From Bordetella parapertussis (GTDB lineage: Bacteria; Pseudomonadota; Gammaproteobacteria; Burkholderiales; JACQAP01), in assembly GCA_945900965.1 (NCBI GenBank), contig CAMDKM010000036.1, positions 1-36,193 on the forward strand: a stretch of 36,193 nucleotides of DNA. The letters are read 5' to 3'. The notes beneath the pieces were generated by a model. The model saw only the letters and a program-made list of their open reading frames with translations, made no database searches and was not told the DNA's origin. The translations under genes and the position numbers were made by a program. Of this stretch, positions 17,847 through 27,684 are shown piece after piece; within the stretch, counting starts at the first letter, position 1, and each line of letters opens with the position of its first letter.

Positions 17847-18833
17847 TCAAGTCAGCAAATGTTTGACGCCGTCGCGTTCTTCCTCGAGTTCCTTGAGCGT
17901 GCCATCCATTTTTGTGCGGCTGAAGGCATCGATTTCCAGCCCCTTGATCCGCTGGTAAACACCACCGGCGCAGGTAACCGGCACGCCGTACATGACGCCG
18001 TCGGGTATGCCGTAAGAGCCGTCAGAGGGAATACCCATGGTGACCCATTTTCCTCCCGTGCCAAGCAGCCAGTCGCGAACATGGTCGATGGCCGCATTGG
18101 CCGCCGAGGCTGCCGAGGACAGCCCGCGTGCTTCGATGATGGCGGCGCCGCGTTTACCTACCGTCGGGATGAATGTGTCGCGGTACCAGGTTTCGTCGTT
18201 GACGACTTTCGGCGCAGGTTGCCCGGCAATCGTGGCAAACCGGTAGTCGGGATACATGGTGGGGGAATGATTGCCCCACACGATCATTTTTTCGATGCTG
18301 TCCACCGGCTTTTTGGTTTTGGCGGCCAGTTGCGACAACGCACGGTTGTGATCCAGCCGCAGCATGGCGGTGAAATTCTCGCGCGGCAGGGATGGCGCGC
18401 TTTTCATGGCGCTATAAGCGTTGGTGTTGGCCGGGTTGCCGACCACCAGAATCTTGACGCTGCGTTTGGCGACTTCATTCAGTGCGCGCCCCTGACCGGT
18501 AAAGATCGCCCCGTTGGCTTCCAGCAAGTCCTTGCGCTCCATGCCTTTGGACCGCGGCCTGGCGCCCACCAGCAAGGCCACGTCGATATCGCGGAACGCG
18601 ATTTTCGGATCCGAGGCCGCCACCATGCCGGCGAGCAGGGGAAAGGCGCAATCGTCCAGTTCCATCATGACGCCCTTTAACGCGGCCTGAGCCTTTTCAT
18701 CCGGAATTTCCAGCATTTGCAGGATCACCGGCTGATCCTTGCCCAGCATTTCGCCACTGGCAATGCGGAACAGCAGGCTGTAGCCGATTTGACCGGCGGC
18801 CCCGGTGACGGCAACGCGTACGGGCGATTTCAT
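17847..18833 (-). CDS. mdh: Malate dehydrogenase
   Basis: A 328-residue NAD-dependent malate dehydrogenase that converts malate to oxaloacetate. It is of the cytosolic/Thermus-like type used by many betaproteobacteria, not the E. coli type. The Rossmann motif GAAGQIGY lies near residue 11. The substrate arginines are in [11 protein letters not shown] and LRLDHNRA, and the catalytic histidine is H189 in [14 protein letters not shown] at 18833 follows AGGAG by about 7 bases. It starts the leftward gene run and shares an intergenic control region with the divergent gntR-sdh operon, so oxaloacetate production and its use by GltA and PrpC are placed under neighbouring promoters. Confidence 0.97.
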   Translation of the reverse strand: MKSPVRVAVTGAAGQIGYSLLFRIASGEMLGKDQPVILQMLEIPDEKAQAALKGVMMELDDCAFPLLAGMVAASDPKIAFRDIDVALLVGARPRSKGMERKDLLEANGAIFTGQGRALNEVAKRSVKILVVGNPANTNAYSAMKSAPSLPRENFTAMLRLDHNRALSQLAAKTKKPVDSIEKMIVWGNHSPTMYPDYRFATIAGQPAPKVVNDETWYRDTFIPTVGKRGAAIIEARGLSSAASAANAAIDHVRDWLLGTGGKWVTMGIPSDGSYGIPDGVMYGVPVTCAGGVYQRIKGLEIDAFSRTKMDGTLKELEEERDGVKHLLT

Positions 18834-19028
18834 GAAAATTCTCCTGGGTCGTGAGGAAAAGGATCAAGTGTACTTATATGGATGGCCAACGCTCGTCTAT
18901 TCACTACAGGCGCGAAGTCTGGAGCCTATTTTTGAGGCACGCATGATAGCCAAGCGCTTCGGGCAGTGTCAAACCGGTCTTGTGTCTTATAAAAGACAGC
19001 ATTTTCCGTGGACGCCTGACGGAAAACT
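18834..19028. promoter_or_regulatory. Divergent control region between mdh and gntR-sdh
   Basis: These 195 bases must hold the promoters of both gene runs. On the minus strand TATAAG (complement of 18873-18878) is a possible -10 box for mdh, about 40 bases before its start. On the plus strand TATAAA overlaps the palindrome at 18983-18998 and could be the -10 of the gntR-sdh operon, so a protein on the palindrome would block it. The -35 boxes are poor in both directions. Confidence 0.55.
18983..18998. promoter_or_regulatory. Candidate GntR operator, 16-base palindrome
   Basis: TGTCTTATAAAAGACA has perfect 6-base arms (TGTCTT and AAGACA) around ATAA. It lies 31 to 46 bases before the GTG start of gntR, a typical place for autoregulation, and covers a TATAAA sequence. 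GntR-family dimers bind short palindromes of this size. No second copy was noticed elsewhere in the window. That the neighbouring GntR protein binds it is inference. Confidence 0.5.
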
Positions 19029-19784
19029 GTGCTAAAAAAGCGCCGTAACATGAAGCCCTCTTCCAACACTCCGGCTTTTCAGCCGCTTTACCGGCAAATC
19101 AAGAACCTGATCACCGAAAGTCTGGTGACGGGCGAATGGCGTCCGGGAGATTTGATTCCCAGCGAAATCGAGTTGGCCAGCCGTTTCAGCGTGAGCCAGG
19201 GCACCGTACGCAAGGCCATCGGCGAACTCGCCGAGCAGAAATTCCTGGTGCGCCAGCAGGGTAAGGGCACCTTCGTGGCTTCGCATTGCGAAAAGCCCAG
19301 CCAGTTCCCCTACCTTCGAATTACCCCGGACCGGGGCGTGGTGAAGGACCTGCATGCCACCTTGCTCGATTGCCGCAAGATCAAACTCGACGCGGGCGCG
19401 GCGCGAAAGCTGGAGCTGCCAAGCGGCGCCAGTGCTTATCAGATTACACGGCTACTGAAAATTTCCGGCAAGCAGCCAATGTACGAGGATATCCGGCTGC
19501 CCGCCGCGACTTTCAAGGAGTTATCGGCCACGACCATCGATCATCATCATTGCATGCTCTACAGCATGTACGAAGCCGAATTCGATGTTCGTATCCTGCA
19601 CGTCGATGAACACTTGAAGGCGGTTGCCGCGCCAGCGCCGGTGGCAAATCTGCTTGAGGTCGAGGCCGGTACGCCCCTGCTGACGATCGAGCGGGTGGCG
19701 TACACCTATGCGGAAAAGCCGGTGGAGTTACGCCTCAGCTATTGCAATACTCGCGACCATCACTACCGGAACAGAATCGTCTAG
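19029..19784 (+). CDS. GntR-family transcriptional regulator (HutC/UTRA type)
   Basis: A DNA-binding regulator. An N-terminal winged helix-turn-helix (about residues 15-80, with PLYRQIKNLI, PSEIELASRF and VSQGTVRKAI) precedes a C-terminal UTRA ligand-binding domain that ends with ELRLSYCNTRDHHYRNRI. That places it in the HutC subfamily, whose members sense small metabolites. Start choice: GTG at 19029 has GGAA four bases before it; ATG at 19050 would give 244 residues but has no visible ribosome-binding site. It is the first gene of the sdh operon, 28 bases before sdhC, and lies divergent to mdh. It probably controls both directions; the ligand may be a TCA or methylcitrate intermediate (inference). 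Confidence 0.92.
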   Translation: MLKKRRNMKPSSNTPAFQPLYRQIKNLITESLVTGEWRPGDLIPSEIELASRFSVSQGTVRKAIGELAEQKFLVRQQGKGTFVASHCEKPSQFPYLRITPDRGVVKDLHATLLDCRKIKLDAGAARKLELPSGASAYQITRLLKISGKQPMYEDIRLPAATFKELSATTIDHHHCMLYSMYEAEFDVRILHVDEHLKAVAAPAPVANLLEVEAGTPLLTIERVAYTYAEKPVELRLSYCNTRDHHYRNRIV

Positions 19785-19812
19785 CGGGCCATTTCGCAAG
19801 CAAGGAACAACA

Positions 19813-20190
19813 ATGACTGTGAAGCAGCGACCCAAACACCTCGACATCCTCAAAATCCGACTGCCTCTGCCGGGGTTTGTGTCGATCCTGCACCGAATCA
19901 GCGGCGCCGGGCTGTTTGTATTCGCCTGGGTTCTGCTTTATCTCCTGCAGGAAAGCCTGCGCTCCCCCGAGTCCTACCAACATGTGCAAGAGCTGATGAG
20001 TTACTGGCTGGCAAAAGTCTTTCTGACCGGCATGTTGTGGGCCTTCCTGCATCATTTTTTCGCTGGCATTCGTTTTCTGCTGCTCGATATCCACATCGGC
20101 GGCGATTTGCGGGCGGCACGCGCGTCCAGTTGGGTGGTGCTGGCCGCAAGTCTTGCGCTGACGGTATTTCTGGGAGCGCGCATATGGTAA
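19813..20190 (+). CDS. sdhC: Succinate dehydrogenase cytochrome b556 subunit
   Basis: A 125-residue inner-membrane anchor of complex II with three membrane helices (about 29-47, 66-88, 105-122). SILHRISG at residues 24-31 supplies the quinone-site serine S24 and arginine R28, equivalent to S27 and R31 in E. coli SdhC. H81 in HHFFAGIR is in the place of the heme-b ligand. The later histidine of E. coli (GIRH) is phenylalanine here. ATG at 19813 follows AAGGA by 6 bases, and the stop overlaps the start of sdhD. It passes electrons from SdhB to ubiquinone together with SdhD. Confidence 0.95.
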   Translation: MTVKQRPKHLDILKIRLPLPGFVSILHRISGAGLFVFAWVLLYLLQESLRSPESYQHVQELMSYWLAKVFLTGMLWAFLHHFFAGIRFLLLDIHIGGDLRAARASSWVVLAASLALTVFLGARIW

Positions 20191-20531
20191 AACGTGTAGT
20201 AACCGGAGCGCGATACGGGCTGATGGATTGGCTGGCGCAACGTATCAGCGCGGTTGTCATGGCCGTTTACGCCGTGTTTTTCGCTGGCGTGATCCTGATC
20301 TGCCCACCGCAAGGTTTCGATGGCTGGCGCGGTCTGTTTGCCGGGCCGCTGATGCGCGCGGCGACCTTCCTGTTCCTGCTCAGTCTGGTCTGGCATGCCT
20401 GGATCGGCATGCGGGATATTCTGATGGATTACATCAAACCCACCGGCTTGCGTCTGTTTCTGCATGTGCTGGTGTTGCTGACCCTGGCGATTTATGCCGG
20501 CTGGGCAGCACAAATTCTCTGGAGCCTCTAG
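20184..20531 (+). CDS. sdhD: Succinate dehydrogenase membrane anchor subunit
   Basis: A 115-residue, three-helix membrane protein, the second anchor of complex II. The segment [16 protein letters not shown] contains H71 (heme-ligand position) and D82-Y83, which match the quinone-site D82-Y83 of E. coli SdhD in number as well as sequence. Its ATG lies within sdhC, a 7-base overlap, so the two anchors are translated together in equal amounts. It lies 5 bases before sdhA. Confidence 0.95.
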   Translation: MVKRVVTGARYGLMDWLAQRISAVVMAVYAVFFAGVILICPPQGFDGWRGLFAGPLMRAATFLFLLSLVWHAWIGMRDILMDYIKPTGLRLFLHVLVLLTLAIYAGWAAQILWSL

Positions 20532-20536
20532 AAAAC

Positions 20537-22303
20537 ATGGCAATGCCGATTCGAAAATTCGATGCCGTGATCGTTGGCGCCGGGGGCGCCGGCATGCGCG
20601 CATCGCTGCAACTTGCCGAAGCAGGCTTCAAGGTGGCGGTGCTGTCCAAGGTGTTCCCCACCCGCTCGCATACGGTGGCCGCGCAAGGCGGCATCGGGGC
20701 AGCGCTGGGCAATATGGGCGAAGACAGTTGGATGTGGCATATGTTCGATACCGTGAAGGGCTCGGACTGGCTTGGCGATCAGGATGCCATCGAATTCTTG
20801 TGCCGCGAGGCGCCCAAGGTAGTGATCGAGCTGGAACATTTTGGCATGCCCTTCGATCGTAATGCCGATGGCACGGTCTACCAGCGTCCGTTTGGCGGGC
20901 ACATGCAAAATTATGGTGCGGGCCCCTCGGTGCAACGTTCCTGCTGCGCGGCGGATCGGACCGGGCACGCCATGCTGCATACGCTGTATCAGCGCAACGT
21001 GCGCGCCAATACCCATTTCTTTGTCGAATGGATGGCGCTCGATCTGGTACGCGATGCCTCGGGGCAGGTGTTGGGTGTGACGGCGATGGAAATGGAAACC
21101 GGCGAGGTGTCGATCATGCATTCGCGCGCGGTGCTGTTTGCCACCGGCGGGGCGGGCCGGATTTATTCCGCCAGCACCAATGCGTTCATCAATACCGGCG
21201 ATGGCCTGGGCATGGCCGCGCGCGCCGGCATTCCTCTCGAGGACATGGAGTTCTGGCAGTTTCACCCCACCGGTGTGGCTGGCGCGGGCGTGTTGATTAC
21301 CGAAGGCGTGCGCGGGGAGGGCGGTTATCTGCTCAACAAGAATGGCGAACGCTTCATGGAGCGTTATGCGCCCAATGCCAAGGATCTGGCCAGCCGCGAT
21401 GTGGTTTCGCGCGCCATGGCGACGGAAATCAAAGAGGGTCGCGGCTGCGGCCCGGATGCGGATTATGTCCTGCTCAAACTGGACCATCTCGGAGTCGATC
21501 TGATCGAATCCAAATTGCCTGGTATCCGGGAAATTGCCAAAAAATTCGCCAATGTCGATCCAGTGAAGGATCCCATCCCGGTGGTGCCCACCTGCCATTA
21601 TCAGATGGGCGGCATTCCGACGAATTACCATGGGGAAGTGGTGGCGCCGGCCAATGGCAATCCTGAGGCAGTGGTTCCCGGATTCTATGCAGCGGGCGAA
21701 TGCGCCTGTGCCTCGGTACACGGCGCCAATCGACTGGGCACCAATTCCTTGACCGACCTTTTGGTATTCGGCAAGGCGTCGGGCGACACCATGATCCGCT
21801 ATCTGAAGGAAAATCCTGCACTCAAAGACCTTCCCGCCGATGCGGCCGACCGCTCGCGGGAGCGCCTGGCGCGCCTCGACAATCAGACCAACGGCGAATC
21901 GGTTCACGAAGTGGGCGCCGAAATGCGCCGCATCATGCAGTTTCATGGCGGCGTGTTCCGATTTCCCGAATTGCTGACCGAAGGGGTCGCCAAGATCAAA
22001 GCGGTTGCCCAGCGCGCACAGCGAACCATGATTCGCGACAAAAGCCGGGTCTTTAACACCGCCCGGGTCGAAGCTCTGGAACTTGATAATCTCATCGAAG
22101 TGGCGGTGGCGACGCTGGTATCCGCCGAGGCACGCAAGGAAAGCAGGGGGGCCCATGATCGCTCCGATTTTCCCGCTCGCGACGATGCCAACTGGCTCAA
22201 ACATACTCTGTGGTTCAAAGAAGGCGACCGGCTCGACTACAAGCCGGTGCATCTCAAACCGCTGACGGCCGAGAGCATCGCGCCGAAGGTCCGGGCTTAT
22301 TAA
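20537..22303 (+). CDS. sdhA: Succinate dehydrogenase flavoprotein subunit
   Basis: A 588-residue catalytic subunit of complex II, the same length as in E. coli. It oxidises succinate to fumarate and carries covalent FAD. The Rossmann motif GAGGAGMRA starts at residue 14. H45 in [10 protein letters not shown] is the FAD attachment site. H243 (in HPTG) and R287 (in [10 protein letters not shown]) are substrate and proton-shuttle residues. The C-terminal region has [18 protein letters not shown]. The ATG at 20537 follows GGAG at some distance. The flavin is probably attached with help from SdhE, encoded three genes on. An intergenic repeat of about 70 bases separates it from sdhB, unusual within this otherwise tight operon. 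Confidence 0.98.
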   Translation: MAMPIRKFDAVIVGAGGAGMRASLQLAEAGFKVAVLSKVFPTRSHTVAAQGGIGAALGNMGEDSWMWHMFDTVKGSDWLGDQDAIEFLCREAPKVVIELEHFGMPFDRNADGTVYQRPFGGHMQNYGAGPSVQRSCCAADRTGHAMLHTLYQRNVRANTHFFVEWMALDLVRDASGQVLGVTAMEMETGEVSIMHSRAVLFATGGAGRIYSASTNAFINTGDGLGMAARAGIPLEDMEFWQFHPTGVAGAGVLITEGVRGEGGYLLNKNGERFMERYAPNAKDLASRDVVSRAMATEIKEGRGCGPDADYVLLKLDHLGVDLIESKLPGIREIAKKFANVDPVKDPIPVVPTCHYQMGGIPTNYHGEVVAPANGNPEAVVPGFYAAGECACASVHGANRLGTNSLTDLLVFGKASGDTMIRYLKENPALKDLPADAADRSRERLARLDNQTNGESVHEVGAEMRRIMQFHGGVFRFPELLTEGVAKIKAVAQRAQRTMIRDKSRVFNTARVEALELDNLIEVAVATLVSAEARKESRGAHDRSDFPARDDANWLKHTLWFKEGDRLDYKPVHLKPLTAESIAPKVRAY

Positions 22304-22333
22304 TGAATAAGGCACGAGGCGCCAGGGCGTTAC

Positions 22334-22358
22334 ACCCTTCACGTCTTCACCCTTCACC
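22334..22358. repeat. TTCAC repeat, site 3, between sdhA and sdhB
   Basis: ACCCTTCACGTCTTCAC then CCTTCACC, three close copies of the TTCAC unit, 15 bases before the sdhB start. Cotranscription of sdhB must pass through it; no terminator-like stem is seen. Confidence 0.6.
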
Positions 22359-22373
22359 GCTTAAGGTAAATCA

Positions 22374-23069
22374 ATGAAATTCAGCATCTACCGATACGAT
22401 CCGGACACGGATTCCAAACCCTCGATGAAGGCATACGATATCGCGCTTCAGCCGACGGACCGGATGCTGCTCGATGCACTGATCCGGATCAAGGCAGAGG
22501 ACGATTCGCTGTCGTTGCGCCGTTCCTGTCGCGAAGGCGTCTGCGGTTCGGATGCGATGAACATCAACGGTAAGAATGGCCTGGCCTGTATTACCCGGCT
22601 TGCCGACCTGAAGGAGCCGGTGGTGCTGCGGCCCTTGCCGGGTCTGCCCGTCATTCGCGACCTGATCGTGGATATGTCGCAATTTTTCAAGCAATACCAC
22701 TCGGTGAAACCTTATCTGGTGAACACCGATCCCGCGCCGGAAAAAGAACGGCCCCAATCGCCCGCGGAACGGGGGGCTCTGGATGGGCTTTACGAATGTA
22801 TTCTTTGTGCGTGTTGCACAACCGCCTGCCCGTCCTTTTGGTGGAACCCGGATAAATTCGTCGGACCCGCGGGATTGCTTCAGGCTTACCGGTTTCTTGC
22901 CGATAATCGGGATCAGGCGACCAATGAACGATTGGATAATCTGGAAGATCCTTACCGATTGTTCCGCTGCCACTCGATCATGAATTGTGTGGATGTGTGT
23001 CCGAAAGGCCTCAACCCCACCCGCGCCATCGGGAAAATCAAGGACCTGATGGTGAAGCGGGCGGTCTGA
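22374..23069 (+). CDS. sdhB: Succinate dehydrogenase iron-sulfur subunit
   Basis: A 231-residue subunit that moves electrons from FAD to quinone through three clusters. The [2Fe-2S] ligands are C52, C57, D60 and C72, with aspartate in place of a cysteine as in E. coli SdhB. The [4Fe-4S] and [3Fe-4S] ligands come from C142, C145, C148, C152 (CILCACCTTACP) and from C199, C205, C209 (CHSIMNCVDVCPKG). All are intact. ATG at 22374 has AAGGT about 6 bases upstream, just after the TTCAC repeat. It is followed closely by sdhE. Confidence 0.97.
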   Translation: MKFSIYRYDPDTDSKPSMKAYDIALQPTDRMLLDALIRIKAEDDSLSLRRSCREGVCGSDAMNINGKNGLACITRLADLKEPVVLRPLPGLPVIRDLIVDMSQFFKQYHSVKPYLVNTDPAPEKERPQSPAERGALDGLYECILCACCTTACPSFWWNPDKFVGPAGLLQAYRFLADNRDQATNERLDNLEDPYRLFRCHSIMNCVDVCPKGLNPTRAIGKIKDLMVKRAV

Positions 23070-23104
23070 GTCAAGGCATTACAACCGGATTCCGCCGGCA
23101 AAAC

Positions 23105-23332
23105 ATGTCCGAACTGGATCGTATTCGTTGGCGTTGTCGCCGGGGGCTGCTGGAGCTGGATCTGATCCTGACCCACTTTCTGGATAAGCGTTTCGATACT
23201 CTGACCGAACATCAGAAAGAGAAGTTTGCACAATTAATCAATAATTCGGACAACGATCTCTGGGACCTGATTTCGAACAGACAATCCTGTAAAAACCACG
23301 ACTTGAGGGAAATCATTCAGCTTTTGCAGTAG
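23105..23332 (+). CDS. sdhE: FAD assembly factor SdhE
   Basis: A 75-residue helical protein of the SdhE/YgfY family (DUF339) that helps attach FAD covalently to SdhA. The family motif RGxxE is R13-G14-L15-L16-E17, and the following LDLILTHFLDKRFDTLT segment is typical. ATG at 23105 is 35 bases after sdhB. Its position directly after sdhCDAB and before gltA is common in betaproteobacteria. The length is close to the family norm of 80 to 90 residues. Confidence 0.92.
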   Translation: MSELDRIRWRCRRGLLELDLILTHFLDKRFDTLTEHQKEKFAQLINNSDNDLWDLISNRQSCKNHDLREIIQLLQ

Positions 23333-23410
23333 CTGTGACGATGGCTTCTAAAGAGATGCACAAGCTGATACACTCAACCCATTAATTGGTAAGAATAATT
23401 CGGTGTAAAA

Positions 23411-24709
23411 ATGGACAATAATCGTCATGCGGCCCTGAATTTTAACGATGGGACGCCTCCCGTCGAGTTTCCCGTTATTGCCGGCACCATCGGTCCGGAC
23501 GTTGTGGACATCCGCAGCCTGCTGGCCAAGACTGGAAAATTTACCTACGACCCTGGATTCCTCTCGACGGCGAGTTGCCGTTCCGCCATTACCTATATCG
23601 ATGGCGATGCCGGCATACTGCTCTACCGTGGGTATCCGATCGAACAGCTCGCGGAACAATGCGATTTTCTCGATGTTTGTTACCTGTTGATGAATGGCGA
23701 GTTGCCGAACCGGTCCACGCGCGAGGGTTTCGTCAACACGGTGACTCGGCACACCATGGTTCACGAGCAACTGGCAAGGTTTTTCACCGGTTTCCGGCGC
23801 GATTCCCACCCGATGGCGGTATTGGTGGGAACGGTCGGCGCGCTGTCGGCGTTTTATCACGACTCCCTGGACCTGAATAATCCAGCGCATCGCGAAATTT
23901 CGGCCTACCGGCTGATCGCCAAAATGCCCACCATCGTCGCCATGGCCTACAAATATTCCATGGGTCAGCCCTTTATCTACCCACAGAATTCTCTGTCCTA
24001 TACCGCGAACTTCATGCGCATGATGTTTGCGGTGCCGGCGGAGGAGTACAAGGTCAATCCCGTGCTGGTCAAGGCGCTGGATCGCATCTTTATCCTCCAT
24101 GCGGATCACGAGCAGAATGCCTCGACCTCAACGGTGCGACTGGCCGGTTCTTCCGGGGCCAATCCCTTTGCCTGTATTGCCTCGGGCATTGCCTGCCTTT
24201 GGGGGCCGGCACATGGTGGCGCCAACGAAGCGGCACTCAATATGCTGGAGCAGATCGGTGATGTGTCCAAGATTGGCGAATTCATTGCCAAGGTCAAGGA
24301 CAAGAATTCCGGCGTGAAGTTGATGGGTTTTGGTCACCGCGTCTACAAAAACTACGATCCGCGGGCCAAGCTGATGCGCGAGACCTGCCACGAAGTGCTG
24401 GACGAACTGGGTTTGCAGAATGACCGCGTGCTGAAACTGGCAATGGCCTTGGAGAAGATCGCCCTGGAAGATGACTATTTCGTCAGCCGCAAACTTTATC
24501 CCAATGTGGATTTCTACTCCGGCATCGTGCAACGCGCGCTGGGCATTCCGGTCTCGATGTTCACCTGTATATTTGCACTGGCGAGAACGGTCGGCTGGAT
24601 CGCGCAGTGGAACGAAATGATTGCCGATCCGGAACAGAAAATCGGCCGACCGCGCCAACTTTACACCGGCGCCGCGCGACGCGATGTGCCGCCGATCGAC
24701 AAACGCTGA
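23411..24709 (+). CDS. gltA: Citrate synthase (type II, hexameric)
   Basis: A 432-residue citrate synthase, the Gram-negative form of about 430 residues that is often NADH-sensitive. It condenses acetyl-CoA with oxaloacetate. The catalytic residues are H268 (GPAHGGANE), H309 ([13 protein letters not shown]) and D367 (YPNVDFYSG), each a few residues beyond E. coli H264, H305 and D362. The N-terminal beta-domain (FTYDPGF) is present, unlike in PrpC. A 78-base A+T-rich gap precedes ATG 23411 and has no strong ribosome-binding site; it may carry an extra promoter, with TAAGAATAAT as a possible -10. It continues the sdh operon. Confidence 0.97.
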   Translation: MDNNRHAALNFNDGTPPVEFPVIAGTIGPDVVDIRSLLAKTGKFTYDPGFLSTASCRSAITYIDGDAGILLYRGYPIEQLAEQCDFLDVCYLLMNGELPNRSTREGFVNTVTRHTMVHEQLARFFTGFRRDSHPMAVLVGTVGALSAFYHDSLDLNNPAHREISAYRLIAKMPTIVAMAYKYSMGQPFIYPQNSLSYTANFMRMMFAVPAEEYKVNPVLVKALDRIFILHADHEQNASTSTVRLAGSSGANPFACIASGIACLWGPAHGGANEAALNMLEQIGDVSKIGEFIAKVKDKNSGVKLMGFGHRVYKNYDPRAKLMRETCHEVLDELGLQNDRVLKLAMALEKIALEDDYFVSRKLYPNVDFYSGIVQRALGIPVSMFTCIFALARTVGWIAQWNEMIADPEQKIGRPRQLYTGAARRDVPPIDKR

Positions 24710-24785
24710 AATCGAATCTGGTGCGAATCCCCCTGTTTGCAACCTCTAACCCAGCTGCCGAAGCCAATCGGCGAGGAGTTTGGTC

Positions 24786-27665
24786 ATGATGAAGGAACTC
24801 GTCGGCAGTTCGTATCTATTCGGCGGCAACGCGCCGTTTATCGAAGAACAGTACGAAGCCTATCTGCAAGACCCTGACTCCGTGACGCCCGAATGGCGGC
24901 GTTATTTTGATCAGATGCAGCAGGCATCCGGGGCACGGGACGTCGCCCACGCGCCCATAGTGCACTCGTTTGCGCAGCGCGCCAAAACCCGGGCAACCGG
25001 CAAGCCGGCGCAGGCCCTGGCAGGTCTGGATCGCAAGCAGGTTTCCGTTATTCAATTGGTCGCGGAATATCGTTTCCGTGGAGCATCCATCGCCGACATC
25101 GACCCGCTCAAGCGTCAGCAGCCGGCCCACATCGTGGAACTCGATCCGGCGTATTACGACCTGTCCGATGCCGATATGGATACGGTGTTCAATAGCGGGT
25201 CGTTTATCGGGCCGGAACAGGCAAGTCTGCGCGAGATCATACAGGCGCTGCGCGAAACCTATTGCGGCACGCTCGCCGTGGAGTATATGTACCTGAGCAA
25301 CTGTGCCGAAAAGCGCTGGATCCAGGAGCGCATAGAACCGATTCGCTCGAAGCCGAGTTTTGCTCCCGACTACAAGCGTCATATTCTCGAACGCCTGACG
25401 GCCGCCGAAGGCCTCGAGCGTTACTTGCACACTCGTTACGTCGGCCAGAAGCGCTTTTCCCTGGAAGGCGGCGAGACACTGATCCCGATGCTGGATAACC
25501 TCCTGCAACGCGCTGGCGAAGCCGGCGTGCAGGAACTGGTGTTGGGCATGGCACATCGCGGGCGGCTCAATGTGCTGGTCAATACCCTGGGCAAGATGCC
25601 CAAGGATTTGTTTTCCGAATTTGAAGGCAAACATGACGACGCCTTGCTGGCCGGCGACGTGAAGTACCACCAAGGATTTTCCTCGGACATCAACACGCCG
25701 GGCGGCCCGATGCATTTAACGCTGGCGTTTAATCCTTCGCACCTGGAAATTGTCAACCCGGTGGTCGAGGGTTCCGTGCGGGCGCGTCAGCATCGCCGCA
25801 AGGATCGCGACGGCATGGAGGTGTTGCCGGTGCTGATCCATGGCGACGCCGCTTTTGCCGGGCAGGGCGTGGTCATGGAAACCTTGAATCTGTCGCAGAC
25901 CCGCGGTTATGGCACGGGCGGCACCGTACATATCGTTGTGAACAACCAGATTGGCTTCACCACTTCCGATCCGCGCGACAGCCGCTCCACACTGTATTGC
26001 ACCGACGTGGCGAAAATGGTCGAAGCGCCGATTTTCCATGTCAACGGCGATGACCCGGAAATAGCTGTAATGGCGATCGAGATGGCGCTCGATTACCGGA
26101 TGAAATTCAAAAAAGACGTGGTGGTGGACCTGGTGTGTTTCCGCAAGCTCGGTCATAACGAGCAGGACGAACCGATGGTCACCCAGCCCTTGATGTATAA
26201 AACTGTCAGCCGTCATCCAGGCACGCGCAAGCTCTACGCCGACAAGCTGGCGGCACAAGGCACACTCGCTGCCGACGAACCGGAAAAGATGACGGCCATC
26301 TACCGACAAGCCCTCGAAGAAGGTTATCACACCAACCGCACCATATTGTCCAACTTCAAGCCGCCCTTCGCGGTGGATTGGTCGAAATACAAAAACGCCA
26401 AGTGGAACGAGAAGGACGACACCACGTTGCCATTTGCCGAGATCCAATCGCTGGCGGAAAAACTCACCGCCATCCCGGCGAATTTCAAACTGCATCCGCG
26501 GGTCGAAAAAATTATCGCCGACCGGCGGCTGATGGGGCAGGGCAAAATGCCGGTGGACTGGGGCATGGCGGAAAATCTAGCCTATGCCTCCCTGCTCAAG
26601 GACGGCTATTCGGTGCGAATCTCGGGTCAGGACAGTGGCCGCGGCACGTTTTTCCATCGTCACGCCGTATTGCATGACCAAAATCGCGAAAAATGGGATT
26701 CCGGCACCCACATTCCCCTGCGCCATATTTCACCCAATCAGGGTGACTTTGTCGTAATCGATTCGGTTCTGTCGGAAGAAGCCGTGCTTGGGTTCGAATA
26801 CGGCTACTCCACCTCGGAGCCTAATGAACTGGTGGTGTGGGAAGCGCAATTCGGCGATTTCATCAATGGCGCGCAGGTCGTGATCGATCAGTTTATTGCC
26901 GCCGGAGAAGTGAAATGGGGTCGTATCTGCGGCCTGGTCATGTTGTTGCCCCACGGCTACGAAGGCCAGGGCCCCGAACATTCTTCCGCGCGAATCGAGC
27001 GTTTCCTGCAATTGTGCGCGGACTACAACATCCAGGTCTGCGTTCCGGCCACCCCGGTGCAGATGTTTTTCCTGCTGCGCCGGCAAATGATCCGTCCCTT
27101 CCGTAAACCGCTGGTGATTTTTACGCCCAAGAGCCTGCTGAGGCACAAAGAGTCGGTCTCCCCGCTGGAAGAATTCGCGGAAAGCAAATTCAAGCCGGTG
27201 AATGGCGAGTGGGATGCCAGCATCAATCCGGAGGCGGTCAAACGCGTGATAGCTTGCAGCGGCAAGGTGTTTTTCGATCTGATGGCCGCGCGTAAAGAGC
27301 GCGCCATTAGCGACACGGCCATTGTGCGGATTGCCCAGCTTTACCCCTTTCCGCACGACGAATTTCAGGCCCAGGTCAATCTTTATGCGAATGCCCGGGA
27401 AGTTATCTGGTGCCAGGAAGAACCCGGCAATCAGGGCGCATGGCATCGCATCCAGCATTACCTGCTACGGCATATGCGGCCCGAACAAATTCTCGGCTAT
27501 GCCCTGCGGCCCTCGTCCGCATCGCCGGCCGTGGGTTATGCGTCCCTTCACGCCGAACAGCAAAAGCAGGTGGTGGCGGCAGCGTTTGCGCCGATCACCG
27601 ACAACCTCGTCCTGCCGGTCCAGGGCATCGGCCGAGCCAATGTCAAGGCCCGTCCCGGCGACTGA
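24786..27665 (+). CDS. sucA: 2-oxoglutarate dehydrogenase E1 component
   Basis: A 959-residue thiamine-diphosphate enzyme (E. coli SucA has 933) that decarboxylates 2-oxoglutarate and passes the succinyl group to SucB lipoamide. The N-terminal SSYLFGGNAPFIEEQYEAYLQDP segment is the E2-binding helix region. TPP-domain landmarks include LVLGMAHRGRLNVLVNTLGK, GDVKYHQGFSSD, the active-site HLTLAFNPSHLE, and FVVIDSVLSEEAVLGFEYGYS. ATG at 24786 follows GAGGAG (24773-24778) by 7 bases; ATG 24789 is a close alternative. It lies 76 bases after gltA and 19 before sucB. Confidence 0.97.
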   Translation: MMKELVGSSYLFGGNAPFIEEQYEAYLQDPDSVTPEWRRYFDQMQQASGARDVAHAPIVHSFAQRAKTRATGKPAQALAGLDRKQVSVIQLVAEYRFRGASIADIDPLKRQQPAHIVELDPAYYDLSDADMDTVFNSGSFIGPEQASLREIIQALRETYCGTLAVEYMYLSNCAEKRWIQERIEPIRSKPSFAPDYKRHILERLTAAEGLERYLHTRYVGQKRFSLEGGETLIPMLDNLLQRAGEAGVQELVLGMAHRGRLNVLVNTLGKMPKDLFSEFEGKHDDALLAGDVKYHQGFSSDINTPGGPMHLTLAFNPSHLEIVNPVVEGSVRARQHRRKDRDGMEVLPVLIHGDAAFAGQGVVMETLNLSQTRGYGTGGTVHIVVNNQIGFTTSDPRDSRSTLYCTDVAKMVEAPIFHVNGDDPEIAVMAIEMALDYRMKFKKDVVVDLVCFRKLGHNEQDEPMVTQPLMYKTVSRHPGTRKLYADKLAAQGTLAADEPEKMTAIYRQALEEGYHTNRTILSNFKPPFAVDWSKYKNAKWNEKDDTTLPFAEIQSLAEKLTAIPANFKLHPRVEKIIADRRLMGQGKMPVDWGMAENLAYASLLKDGYSVRISGQDSGRGTFFHRHAVLHDQNREKWDSGTHIPLRHISPNQGDFVVIDSVLSEEAVLGFEYGYSTSEPNELVVWEAQFGDFINGAQVVIDQFIAAGEVKWGRICGLVMLLPHGYEGQGPEHSSARIERFLQLCADYNIQVCVPATPVQMFFLLRRQMIRPFRKPLVIFTPKSLLRHKESVSPLEEFAESKFKPVNGEWDASINPEAVKRVIACSGKVFFDLMAARKERAISDTAIVRIAQLYPFPHDEFQAQVNLYANAREVIWCQEEPGNQGAWHRIQHYLLRHMRPEQILGYALRPSSASPAVGYASLHAEQQKQVVAAAFAPITDNLVLPVQGIGRANVKARPGD

Positions 27666-27684
27666 TTTCCCCCAAAGGTGAAAC

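Noticed and set aside
17610-18680. 356-codon plus-strand ORF opposite mdh and the lyase gene
   Set aside because: Spans the junction of two well-supported minus-strand genes and has no family resemblance.
20528-22357. 609-codon minus-strand ORF opposite sdhA
   Set aside because: It lies fully antisense to sdhA, whose residues match the family throughout. Long antisense frames are expected in GC-rich coding DNA.
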